From Bacteroidota bacterium (GTDB lineage: Bacteria; Bacteroidota; Bacteroidia; Flavobacteriales; Schleiferiaceae): a stretch of 16,947 nucleotides of DNA. Both the position numbers and the translations under genes were made by a program. The stretch is taken from contig SYCM01000027.1 of the NCBI GenBank assembly GCA_005786915.1, positions 1 through 16,947 of the forward strand. The letters are read 5' to 3'. Below the pieces are notes generated by a model. That model made no database searches, was not told the DNA's origin, and saw only the letters and a program-made list of their open reading frames with translations. Of the stretch, positions 1 through 6,955 are shown in pieces (the stretch's first letter is position 1; each line of letters starts with the position of its first letter).

Positions 1-957
1 AGCGAGCCCGGGCGTCCACTCGATCCAGTCGGAACCGTGACGCACTCCGCAGCCCAGGGCCGCGAGGTAGGTCGCCGTGGCGTCCAGGCGCGAAGATTCC
101 TTGGCATTCAGCGTGTGAAGGCCCGTCGCCCGGCCGGGTCGTCCGCCGAGCGCCGCAGCCACCACGGCGGGCATGGCCAGGTCGGGGGTGTCGGCAAAGT
201 CGGGATTCCATGGTTCCCGCGTCCAAGAGGCTGGGTGAACTTCCAGGCTTCCGTCGGGGCTCGAGGCGACTGAAAATCCGAGTTCGGCGCCCCAGTGCGC
301 GGAACGGGCATCGCCCTGAAGGCTTGAACCCGACAGGCCCTCGAGGCGGATCGGGATTCCGCTCAACCCCACGGCGGAGAGAAAAACTAAGGCCGCCGAC
401 CAGTCGCGCTCAGGGGGCCAGGTCGGCGCGCGGCCCTCCATCAGTGCCTGCGTCATCGCCAAGTAGGGCGCGCTGGCAACCCCGAGCGGAACCTCAAGTT
501 CCACCGGCGCGCTGCAGCACGACGCAATCAGCTGAACGGCCGAGGCAAACTGGGAACTCAATCGGGCGTCCACGGAGACGACTCCGCCCCGAAGCAAGGT
601 GCCGTGGATGCGCCAGCCCAAGGGGTGGGGCTTGAGCTGTCCGCCCATGGACCGAAGGGCCGCGACCAGGGGCTCTATGGGGCGCTGGCGCAGGCGTTCG
701 TCGGCCAGAAGAAGCACGTGTGCGCCGGGCTGGGCCGCCCAATAGGCCATTCCAAATCGGTAGGCCGTGCCCGCAGGCCCCGCGTCGGCGCGCCGAAGCC
801 CGTCGGGACCGGCTGGAGCCTGAAGCACCCGGAGCATGGCGTGCATGTCGCCGCTCCACCGCGCGTCGGGTTCAGGAAGGGGCTCGTTGCGCACCGCGCG
901 CAGCAGGAGCAGGCGGTTGGCGAGGCTCTTGGCGTAGGGAAGTTCAATGCTGCGCAT
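1..957 (-). CDS. aroA: 3-phosphoshikimate 1-carboxyvinyltransferase (EPSP synthase), 3' end cut by window
   Basis: EPSP synthase joins shikimate-3-phosphate and phosphoenolpyruvate, the sixth step of the shikimate pathway, in the cytoplasm. Translating the minus strand from the ATG at 957 gives 319 residues with no stop up to the window edge; the family is usually about 400-430, so roughly the last quarter is missing. Family motifs occur in order: AKSLANR (residues 9-15, substrate-binding Lys-Ser and Asn-Arg), PAGTAYRF (61-68), RLRQRPIEPLV (about 88-98), SSQFASA (134-140), TPDLAMP (257-263, Asp259 matching the catalytic Asp) and AKESSRL (285-291, with the Lys-Glu and Arg of the PEP site). The start overlaps the end of aroB by 14 bp, suggesting translational coupling. 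The N-terminus is short, with the KS motif near residue 10 instead of about 20, and the usual Gly before it is Ala. Identity is firm; the exact start is less sure. Confidence 0.9.
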   Translation of the reverse strand, partial: MRSIELPYAKSLANRLLLLRAVRNEPLPEPDARWSGDMHAMLRVLQAPAGPDGLRRADAGPAGTAYRFGMAYWAAQPGAHVLLLADERLRQRPIEPLVAALRSMGGQLKPHPLGWRIHGTLLRGGVVSVDARLSSQFASAVQLIASCCSAPVELEVPLGVASAPYLAMTQALMEGRAPTWPPERDWSAALVFLSAVGLSGIPIRLEGLSGSSLQGDARSAHWGAELGFSVASSPDGSLEVHPASWTREPWNPDFADTPDLAMPAVVAAALGGRPGRATGLHTLNAKESSRLDATATYLAALGCGVRHGSDWIEWTPGLA

Positions 958-2014
958 CTGCCGTCCACGCTTGGGTGAATGCCTCCTCGGTCAGGACATC
1001 GACCTCTTCGGCCTCGCCCGGCTGGGCGCACCAGACGATGCGGAGCTGGCCGCCGAGTTTCTTTTTGTCGTGCTGCAGGCGCGCCCACACCGCTTGAGGG
1101 TCGAGTTCGCGAAAGTGAGCAAACTCAAAGTCCGCCTCCAAGCGCTGCCGCAGAAGAAGGCGCGCTTCAGCGCCGGGACGGCCAAGGGCGTCGAGCAGCC
1201 GCGACTCGACCGAAAGCCCAAAGGCCACCGCGTCGCCGTGGCCGCAGGCAGCGCCCGTTCCGAGCATGAGGCTTTCGACGGCGTGGCCCACCGTGTGGCC
1301 CATGTTGAGCAGGGCGCGGCGGGTTCCGCGTTCGTAGGGGTCCTCGGCAACTACCTCGAGCTTCACCTGAGCGGCCTCGGCCGTGAGCAGGGCGGACTGG
1401 GTCCAGTCGGAGGTCGACGCCGTTTGCCACAGTCCGCCGCCCGCGATCCAAGCTTGCTTTAGCAGTTCGGCCCAACCTTGGCGCCACTCCCGCTCGGGCA
1501 AGGTCTCGAGAGCCCGAAAGTCGGCAAATACGGGTGCCTCGGGACGCCAGGTTCCGAGAAGGTTTTTCGTACCCTCGGAATCGACGCCGTTTTTTCCGCC
1601 CCATGCGGCGTCGACCATGGCCAGCAGCGAGGTCGGAACGAGCACGAGGTCAATGCCGCGCAAGTAAAGGCTCGCGAGTAGGCCGGCGAGGTCGCAGACC
1701 ACGCCTCCGCCCAAAGCCAAGAGCAGCGCGCGGCGGTCCGCCCCTTCGTCGCGAAGGCCCAAGGCCAATTGCTCGACCAGAGCCAAGTCTTTGGAGGCCT
1801 CTCCGGGCTCGACCTCGAGGATGTGGGCATCGGCTAGGCCTTCGATTTCGGCCATGAACCGCGGAAGCACGTACTCGTGCGTGTGGCTGTCGACGAGGAT
1901 GTGGTAGGACGTGTAGGTTCCCTCGCGCTGCAACAGCCACGCGCTGAGCTCGTTCCACGCCGTAGGCCCTAGGGCGCGCTCCGGATGAAGTTCCATTCCA
2001 CAAAGGTCGAGCAT
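944..2014 (-). CDS. aroB: 3-dehydroquinate synthase
   Basis: AroB converts DAHP to 3-dehydroquinate using NAD and a divalent metal, the second shikimate-pathway step. The 356-residue product has the usual length. Visible motifs are the NAD-binding GGGVVCDLAG (102-111), PTSLLAMVDAAWGGKNGVD (127-145) and AELLKQ (182-187). The three expected metal ligands are present: Glu183, His240 (GHTVGH) and His259 (GHGDA). Some positions differ from the commonest forms: Cys where GGGVVGD has Gly, Trp before GGKNG, and Gln after the LLK lysine. These look like lineage variation, since the ligands and glycines are intact. The stop overlaps the start of aroA. The first ATG (2014) is taken; a second in-frame ATG lies at 1996. 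The gene is divergent from proline dehydrogenase across 41 bp, and I see no clear TAnnTTTG element on its own strand. Confidence 0.93.
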   Translation of the reverse strand: MLDLCGMELHPERALGPTAWNELSAWLLQREGTYTSYHILVDSHTHEYVLPRFMAEIEGLADAHILEVEPGEASKDLALVEQLALGLRDEGADRRALLLALGGGVVCDLAGLLASLYLRGIDLVLVPTSLLAMVDAAWGGKNGVDSEGTKNLLGTWRPEAPVFADFRALETLPEREWRQGWAELLKQAWIAGGGLWQTASTSDWTQSALLTAEAAQVKLEVVAEDPYERGTRRALLNMGHTVGHAVESLMLGTGAACGHGDAVAFGLSVESRLLDALGRPGAEARLLLRQRLEADFEFAHFRELDPQAVWARLQHDKKKLGGQLRIVWCAQPGEAEEVDVLTEEAFTQAWTADAQH

Positions 2015-2023
2015 GTCGGCCCA

Positions 2024-2031
2024 TATCTTTG
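2024..2031 (+). promoter_or_regulatory. Bacteroidota -7 element (TATCTTTG) for proline dehydrogenase
   Basis: TATCTTTG matches the Bacteroidota primary-sigma -7 consensus TAnnTTTG exactly. It ends 24 bases before the GTG start of the proline dehydrogenase gene, inside the short divergent gap. No clear TTG-type -33 element is seen at the expected spacing, so the assignment rests on the -7 match and its position. Confidence 0.5.
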
Positions 2032-2055
2032 CACGAACCTTGAATCCATAGTCCC

Positions 2056-3252
2056 GTGAAGCTCGATTTTTCGGATACCGCGCTGGCCTTCCAGCACGCC
2101 TCGCCTGCCGACCTTCGGCGCGCGCGCCTGCTCTTTGGCGTGCTCGCTTCGCCCACCTTGGTTTCGGTCGGAAAATCCTTGAGTCTTTGGGCCCTTAAGT
2201 GGCGGCTTCCCGTCAAAGGGCTGATTCGGGCGACGGTATTCCGGCAGTTCTGCGGCGGCGAAACGGTGGCCGAAAGCCGACCCGCCATCCAGCGCCTGTG
2301 GAACGCCAAGGTGGGCAGCATTTTGGACTATTCAGTCGAAGGCCAAACCACCGACGCCGCGTTCGACCAAACGGTTGAGGTGGCCCTGCAAACACTGGCC
2401 CTCGCCGCCCACGAGCCCGGACTCAGCCTGGGCGTGTTTAAGATGACCGGCATTGCGCCGCACGAGTTGCTCGAGCGCCTGAGCTCCGGCCGCGAACTGG
2501 CCCCTCACGAAGCGGAGCAGCTGCAAAAGGTGCGCGCCCGCATTCGCCGCATGGCCCATTTTGCGGCCAAGTCGGGGCGCAGCCTGATGATTGACGCCGA
2601 AGAAACCTGGATCCAAGGCGCCATCGACCAGCTCGCCCGCGAGGCCATGATGGAGTTCAACACCGACCGGGTGGTGGTGATGACGACGATTCAGTGCTAC
2701 CGCGTCGGCCGACAGGACCAGCTCCGCGCCGATCTGGACCACGCCGCCGAGCACGGCTACTGCTACGGAGTCAAGCTGGTGCGCGGCGCCTACATGGAAA
2801 AAGAGCGCGAGCGGGCCGCATCGATGGGCTATCCTTCGCCCATCCAGCCCGACAAGGCCCACACCGACGCTGAATACGATGCCTGCCTCCGCCTGATGCT
2901 CGAAGCGGTAGGCACTCCGGAGCAGCCGGGCCGCGTGGGCATCGTGGTGGGTACCCACAACGAGGAAAGCACGCGCCAGGCCGCCGAATGGCTGGTGGCC
3001 CGCGGATGGAATCCGCACGAAGCGCCCGTGTGGTTTGCCCAGCTTTACGGAATGAGCGACTTCATCAGCTTCGTCCTAGCCCACCACGGGTTTCGCGTGG
3101 CTAAGTACCTGCCGTTTGGCCCGATTGCCAACGTCATGCCCTACCTGTTGCGCCGCGCTGAAGAAAACACGTCGGTAGCAGGCCAAACCGGGCGCGAACT
3201 CATGATGCTGCGCAAGGAAACGGCGCGACGGGGGTCCGCCACCCGCAAGTAA
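2056..3252 (+). CDS. Proline dehydrogenase, monofunctional (PutA/PRODH family)
   Basis: This FAD enzyme oxidises proline to pyrroline-5-carboxylate and passes electrons to the quinone pool, the first step of proline catabolism. The 398-residue protein has only the PRODH barrel, with no aldehyde dehydrogenase domain, so the second step must be encoded elsewhere. Motifs in order: DYSVEG (91-96), MIDAEETW (168-175), QCYR (203-206), KLVRGAYMEKERE (240-252, FAD and substrate binding), THNEES (300-305), QLYGMSD (329-335), KYLPFGP (350-356) and PYLLRRAEEN (362-371, the substrate carboxylate-binding arginines). All key residues are conserved. The start is GTG at 2056; no better ATG lies upstream in frame, and a TAnnTTTG element sits 24 bases before it. 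It stands alone on the plus strand, divergent from aroB and convergent with the alanine dehydrogenase operon. Confidence 0.93.
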   Translation: MKLDFSDTALAFQHASPADLRRARLLFGVLASPTLVSVGKSLSLWALKWRLPVKGLIRATVFRQFCGGETVAESRPAIQRLWNAKVGSILDYSVEGQTTDAAFDQTVEVALQTLALAAHEPGLSLGVFKMTGIAPHELLERLSSGRELAPHEAEQLQKVRARIRRMAHFAAKSGRSLMIDAEETWIQGAIDQLAREAMMEFNTDRVVVMTTIQCYRVGRQDQLRADLDHAAEHGYCYGVKLVRGAYMEKERERAASMGYPSPIQPDKAHTDAEYDACLRLMLEAVGTPEQPGRVGIVVGTHNEESTRQAAEWLVARGWNPHEAPVWFAQLYGMSDFISFVLAHHGFRVAKYLPFGPIANVMPYLLRRAEENTSVAGQTGRELMMLRKETARRGSATRK

Positions 3253-3313
3253 GGCGCGCTCGTGGCCGCTTGGCTACCTTCAAGCGGTCCATCTTGGAGT
3301 GAGCAAAAAAAAG

Positions 3314-3333
3314 TAAATCCGGATAAATCCGAA
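3314..3333. repeat. Two-copy 10-bp tandem repeat (TAAATCCGGA / TAAATCCGAA)
   Basis: Two adjacent 10-bp units differ at one base in the intergenic gap (3253-3363) between the convergent proline dehydrogenase gene and the small membrane protein gene. The inner part (CGGATAAATCCG) is also an inverted repeat, and a run of eight A follows on the left (3305-3312). Read on the minus strand this is a 4-5 bp hairpin followed by a spacer and eight T, so it could be a weak terminator for the ald operon. The rest of this 111-bp gap shows nothing recognisable. Confidence 0.4.
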
Positions 3334-3363
3334 CGCGGGTGGTCGAATAGATGCCGACGCGTT

Positions 3364-3741
3364 TTACTGGGGATTCAATTGGACGAGCCACGCGCTGTCG
3401 GGGCGCACTTCCCATTGTCCGCGCCAATGGCGGCCCTTAAATTCGAGGTCGATCCAGTAGGCGGGCACCTGGGCGTCGTGCCGGGTTCGCGTCTGACTTT
3501 CGCCAAAATCAACTTCGCCCAAGGTCAAAAACGCTTGGAGCACTGCCGAATCGGAGCCAATTTGATTCCAGAGAACGGAGTCCGCTCCGCGGACCGGCTT
3601 GCGATTAAGTTCCGCAAGCACCCGATCGTTGGGAAAGTACGAGCACTCAAAGTCGCGGTCGCGAAACAAAAAGCCTACGAGCAGTACGCCCATGCCCACG
3701 CCGAATCCGTACCACAGTAAGCGCCGAAGAACCTTGTTCAC
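3364..3741 (-). CDS. Small membrane-anchored protein, possibly DUF4258-like
   Basis: A 125-residue protein of unknown function. Residues about 8-26 form one hydrophobic segment after a basic N-terminus (MNKVLRRLLWYGF), as in a signal anchor, with no lipobox and no clear cleavage site. The rest is a small soluble domain, predicted outside the cytoplasm, with a YFPNDRVLAEL stretch at about 35-45 and the C-terminal strand-like segment HWRGQWEVRP. From memory, short proteins of this shape follow alanine dehydrogenase genes in Flavobacteriia and are sometimes annotated DUF4258; that family name is tentative. The start codon is GTG and overlaps the ald stop as GTGA (4 bp), so translation is probably coupled to ald. 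It is the last gene of the minus-strand operon. Confidence 0.75.
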   Translation of the reverse strand: MNKVLRRLLWYGFGVGMGVLLVGFLFRDRDFECSYFPNDRVLAELNRKPVRGADSVLWNQIGSDSAVLQAFLTLGEVDFGESQTRTRHDAQVPAYWIDLEFKGRHWRGQWEVRPDSAWLVQLNPQ

Positions 3742-4916
3742 AGCAAAAGGTCCAAATCAGTAAACGGCTGGTCCATGCTCTGGGCGAGCGACGCGCTGGT
3801 TAGCTGTCCGTGGTAAAGGTAGACGCCTGGGCGCCAATGAGGCTTGGCGCGAAGCGCTTCCTCAACCCCACCCAGGTCAGCCAAATCGCGAAGCAAGGGC
3901 GAGGTCAAGTTGTTCAGCGCAAACGAGGCGGTGCGCGCCACCCGCGACGCGATGTTGGGCACCGCAAAGTGCGTGACGTCGAACTTGGTGTAGACCGGAG
4001 CGTCCCAAGAGGTGACCTCGCTGGTTTCGAAGCATCCGCCGTGGTCAATACTCAAGTCGACGATGACGCTGCGCGCTTTCATTCCGGCCACCATGGCTTC
4101 GCTCACCACCACCGGGGTGCGTCCGTTCACAGGGCGAAGGGCGCCGATGACCACGTCGCAGCGGCGCAGAGCCTTGGCCAAAATTTGGGGCTGAAGCGTG
4201 CAGGTGTAGACGTCGCCCACCCGCTCGCGAAGGCGCTGCAGCCGGGTCAACGACGAGTCAAAGACCTTGACCGAAGCGCCCAAGGCCGACGCCAACCGGG
4301 CGGCGGTGGTGCCCACGGTTCCGGCACCCAAAATCACCACTTCGGTTGGCGGAACCCCGGTCACGGCGCCCATAGCGTAGCCTTTTCCGCCGGACCAGGT
4401 CGAGAGGTACTCCATGGCGACGGTGATAGCTTGGCTTCCGCCAATTTCGGCCATGGAGCGAACGAAGGGCGCGCGGCCGTCCTCGTCCAAAATGCTTCCG
4501 TAGCTGAAGGCGGTGCAGCGCTTGGCCTTGAGCGCGGCGAGAAACGGCGCCGATAAGGTGCCCGGCTGAAGCGTGGAAAACAGCACCTGACCCTGGGCCA
4601 TGAGCGGCCATTCGGCCTCGCTCGGCGCCTCTACTTTGGCGAGCACAGGGCAGGCAAACACGACGCTGCGGTCGGTGGTCACTTCGGCCCCCGCCTCGGC
4701 GTATTCGCGGTCGCTGTAGCGCGCGGCCACCCCGGCGTTGGACTCGAGCACGACCTCGTGGCCTTGAGAAACCAGCAGGTGGACCCCTTCGGGCGTAAGG
4801 GCAACCCGATTTTCGGCCCAGGTAGATTCCAACGGAATACCGATGCGCAGTCGCTGCGCCTTGGCGTCGACCATCAGTCGTTCTTCTTGGGTTTGAAACA
4901 CGGGGGCGGCTTCCAT
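3738..4916 (-). CDS. ald: Alanine dehydrogenase (AlaDH/PNT family)
   Basis: The family member expected here is NAD-dependent alanine dehydrogenase, which deaminates L-alanine to pyruvate and ammonium. The 392-residue protein has an N-terminal AlaDH/PNT domain from RIGIPLE (24-30), ENRVALTP (35-42, Arg37 matching substrate-binding Arg15 of Bacillus Ald) and Lys94 (matching Lys75). The NAD-binding Rossmann motif GAGTVG is at 197-202, followed by Asp220 at the end of the second strand. The C-terminal part has DLSIDHGG (287-294, Asp291 matching Asp270) and NIASRVARTAS (331-341). Gln117 occupies the place of the catalytic His96 of Bacillus Ald. The first ATG is kept because Bacteroidota homologues typically have an extension before the IGIP strand. 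tsaE lies 13 bp upstream and the small membrane protein overlaps by 4 bp. The family is secure; activity on alanine is inferred. Confidence 0.85.
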   Translation of the reverse strand: MEAAPVFQTQEERLMVDAKAQRLRIGIPLESTWAENRVALTPEGVHLLVSQGHEVVLESNAGVAARYSDREYAEAGAEVTTDRSVVFACPVLAKVEAPSEAEWPLMAQGQVLFSTLQPGTLSAPFLAALKAKRCTAFSYGSILDEDGRAPFVRSMAEIGGSQAITVAMEYLSTWSGGKGYAMGAVTGVPPTEVVILGAGTVGTTAARLASALGASVKVFDSSLTRLQRLRERVGDVYTCTLQPQILAKALRRCDVVIGALRPVNGRTPVVVSEAMVAGMKARSVIVDLSIDHGGCFETSEVTSWDAPVYTKFDVTHFAVPNIASRVARTASFALNNLTSPLLRDLADLGGVEEALRAKPHWRPGVYLYHGQLTSASLAQSMDQPFTDLDLLL

Positions 4917-4929
4917 AAACCAGGTGGAT

Positions 4930-5349
4930 TTAGCGGTGGGGTCCTACGAAGGTAACCTTTCTGCGGCCATCCTCCCCTACCTCGATGCGGACCTCAGACG
5001 TCGCGTCGGGGAGCCCGTCGCCCGCCCGGTCGGGCCATTCGATCCAGCAAGGCTGGCCGCTCGAGACATAGTCTTCAAATCCTATAGTCGCTACCTGGTC
5101 GGGGCGGTCCAATCGGTGTAAGTCAAAGTGGTACACGGGGCCTACGGAGGAATCGTACTCGTTCACCAGCGCGAACGTCGGGCTGCTCGCCCGGTCGTGC
5201 GAACCCAAAACGTGAAGCCAGTAGCCCACCGCCGTGGTTTTTCCGGCGCCCATTTCGCCGTAAAGGGCCACCACTCCGAGCAGCGCCTCGCGGTGGGCTT
5301 CGGCCCATCTCAGCCAGTCGTTGGGCTGCGTCAAAACCGTCGTGCTCAT
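4930..5349 (-). CDS. tsaE: tRNA threonylcarbamoyladenosine biosynthesis ATPase TsaE
   Basis: TsaE is the small ATPase that works with TsaB and TsaD to install t6A37 on ANN-decoding tRNAs. The product is 139 residues, close to the family norm of about 140-160. The Walker A loop GEMGAGKTT lies at 31-39, followed by the family motifs SSPTF (55-59), HFDLHRL (74-80), GFEDYVSSG (90-98) and EWPDRA (104-109). I take the ATG at 5349 as start: a TTG at 5358 is in frame but would add only LPP residues, and family members start close to this point. It begins 12 bp after the porX stop and ends 13 bp before ald, so the three are probably co-transcribed. This order fits a gene neighbourhood I recall from Flavobacteriia. 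Confidence 0.92.
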   Translation of the reverse strand: MSTTVLTQPNDWLRWAEAHREALLGVVALYGEMGAGKTTAVGYWLHVLGSHDRASSPTFALVNEYDSSVGPVYHFDLHRLDRPDQVATIGFEDYVSSGQPCWIEWPDRAGDGLPDATSEVRIEVGEDGRRKVTFVGPHR

Positions 5350-5361
5350 CGGGGGCAAAGT

Positions 5362-6918
5362 TCAGCCACGCGGGCGAAGCACTGCAAACGGAACGATTAC
5401 TTCTTCTAGCGAAATTCCGCCGTGCTGGTAGCTGCCGTCGAACTTCTCGACGTGTTGATGGTACTGGCTTTGGTATACGAAGTAATCCTGTTCGCCTGCG
5501 AACAGCACCTTGTCGCCCAAGTTGGTGGGCGGAATGCCCAAACGCTCGGGATCGGCGACGAGGGCTACCTCCTTCTCCTTGAACTCCATACCTCGGCCCA
5601 CCTTGTAGCGCAAGTTGGCCGTGAGGTCTCGGGAGCCGCGCAGGCTGACTGGCTTGCGCACGGTAATCGTCCCGTGGTCGGTGGTCACCACCAGGGTCGT
5701 TCCGTCTTGAGCGAGGTCGTCCACCCAGGCGCGGAGCGGCGAATGCGTCCACCACGAGGCGGTCAAGCTGCGAAATCCGCGGTCGTCGCGGGCGAGGTCC
5801 CGCAAAATGACCTCGTCGGTCTTGGCGTGGCTCATGCGGTCAATGAAGTTGACGACGACCGCCACCAAGGCCTTACCCCGGAGCTCGCGCCACTTCGCCA
5901 CAAAGCGCTGTTCGCTCGTCGCATGGGTGAGCTTGGCGTAGCCCGGCGTCGGAACCCCGTTGCGCGCCGCCCAGTGGCTGAGGTAAAACTCCTCGTGGCT
6001 GTTGCGTCCGCCCTCGGCGTCGAGCACGTCGCGCACCCAGCGCTCCGGGTGGCGCTTGGCGAGATCGGCGGGCATGGCTCCGCCCAAAAGCGCATTGCGG
6101 GCGTACTGCGTGGCGGTGGGCAGAATGCTCGCATACAAATCGTCGGACTCGACGCGGAACTTGCCCGTCATCAGCGACTGGATCTCCTGCCACTGGTCGA
6201 GGCGCAGGTTGTCAAAGACCAGCATCACCAATTTTTCGCCGCGGTCGAGCAGGGGCTTGACGCGCACGTCGAGCAGCTGGTGGCTGAACAGGCAGGGCGA
6301 CTCGTCGTCGTGGAGCAGGCGCGGGTAGGCCTCGGACCACCACCGCGTGAACAAGCGGTTGGCCTCTTCGCGCTGGTGGTCGAGCATGGCGCGCATAGAT
6401 TCCGCTTCGCCGCCCGCCAGTTCGCGGTCCCATCGAAGCAGCTCCCGGTAAATTTCGGTCCACGAGTCCCAGTCGTGGGCCTCGGCGATGCGGACTCCCA
6501 GGTCGCGAAACTCTTGCTGGTAGCGGCTCGCACTGCGGGCACCCTGAAGCGCCCCTTGGCCCAAAATGCGCGTGAGGGTCGACAGGACCTGGCGCGGCTG
6601 TACGGGCTTGAGCAGATAGTCGGCGAGCTGCGAACCTAAGGCTTCGGTCATCAACCCCTCTTCTTCGCTCTTGGTCACCATGACCACCGGCAGCGAGGGC
6701 TTCAGCGCCTTAATTTGGGGCAGCACGTCGAGCCCACTGGGCCCGGGCATATGTTCGTCCAGGAGCACCCCGTCGAGGGATTCACTGCGAATCAATGCCA
6801 AGGCGTCGGCCGCATTCGTGGCCGTGATTACGTGGATTCCGCGGCCCTCGAGGTAGAGAATGTGCGGGCGGAGTGCCTCCACTTCGTCGTCGACCCATAA
6901 AATCCGCGAATTTTCCAT
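5362..6918 (-). CDS. porX: PorX-type response regulator with PglZ domain (type IX secretion regulator)
   Basis: PorX is the response regulator of the PorX/PorY pair that controls type IX secretion genes in Bacteroidota. Its C-terminal alkaline-phosphatase-like (PglZ) domain has been reported to cleave oligonucleotides. The 518 residues include a receiver domain at about 4-120 with acidic Asp10 and Asp11, phospho-acceptor Asp54 (LLDEHMPG), Thr82 and Lys104 (LLKPV). A helical linker follows at about 130-220. The PglZ domain shows VFDNLRLDQW (234-243), PTATQYARN (267-275, candidate nucleophile Thr268 or Thr270), NFIDRMSH (357-364), TTDHG (412-416) and QHGG (498-501), giving the expected Asp/His metal ligands. 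No DNA-binding domain is seen. No por or sigma gene is in this window. The ATG at 6918 is the start; tsaE follows 12 bp downstream, and the HD-domain gene is divergent 37 bp away. Confidence 0.9.
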   Translation of the reverse strand: MENSRILWVDDEVEALRPHILYLEGRGIHVITATNAADALALIRSESLDGVLLDEHMPGPSGLDVLPQIKALKPSLPVVMVTKSEEEGLMTEALGSQLADYLLKPVQPRQVLSTLTRILGQGALQGARSASRYQQEFRDLGVRIAEAHDWDSWTEIYRELLRWDRELAGGEAESMRAMLDHQREEANRLFTRWWSEAYPRLLHDDESPCLFSHQLLDVRVKPLLDRGEKLVMLVFDNLRLDQWQEIQSLMTGKFRVESDDLYASILPTATQYARNALLGGAMPADLAKRHPERWVRDVLDAEGGRNSHEEFYLSHWAARNGVPTPGYAKLTHATSEQRFVAKWRELRGKALVAVVVNFIDRMSHAKTDEVILRDLARDDRGFRSLTASWWTHSPLRAWVDDLAQDGTTLVVTTDHGTITVRKPVSLRGSRDLTANLRYKVGRGMEFKEKEVALVADPERLGIPPTNLGDKVLFAGEQDYFVYQSQYHQHVEKFDGSYQHGGISLEEVIVPFAVLRPRG

Positions 6919-6929
6919 GTTTTTGTGGT

Positions 6930-6937
6930 TAAGTTTG
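6930..6937 (+). promoter_or_regulatory. Bacteroidota -7 element (TAAGTTTG) for the HD / lipid A gene cluster
   Basis: TAAGTTTG is an exact match to TAnnTTTG. It ends 18 bases before the chosen ATG at 6956, the same distance as the element before efp. It would drive the HD-domain gene and, by read-through, the overlapping lpx genes. It also supports starting the HD gene at 6956 rather than further upstream, since upstream starts would lie before the transcription start. No TTG at the -33 position is evident. Confidence 0.55.
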
Positions 6938-6955
6938 GGTACTCAAGCTCGCTCC

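Noticed and set aside
1..943. Several open frames of 60-140 codons in the aroA region on both strands
   Set aside because: They are shadow frames; the aroA frame alone carries EPSP synthase motifs across the whole stretch.
3810..4556. 248-codon open frame on the plus strand opposite ald
   Set aside because: Antisense to a gene with intact Rossmann and AlaDH motifs, and no family signature of its own.
5350..5358. TTG start for tsaE
   Set aside because: It adds only three residues before a good ATG at 5349, which also sits at the usual family start.
5422..6639. 405-codon open frame on the plus strand opposite porX
   Set aside because: It is fully antisense to a gene with clear receiver and PglZ motifs; the translated product is low-complexity and shows no family motif. 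Long antisense frames are expected in GC-rich coding DNA.
6860..6955. Longer N-terminus for the HD-domain protein
   Set aside because: It would overlap porX and precede the TAAGTTTG promoter element; the added residues do not resemble the family, whose proteins begin near the NDPIYGF motif.
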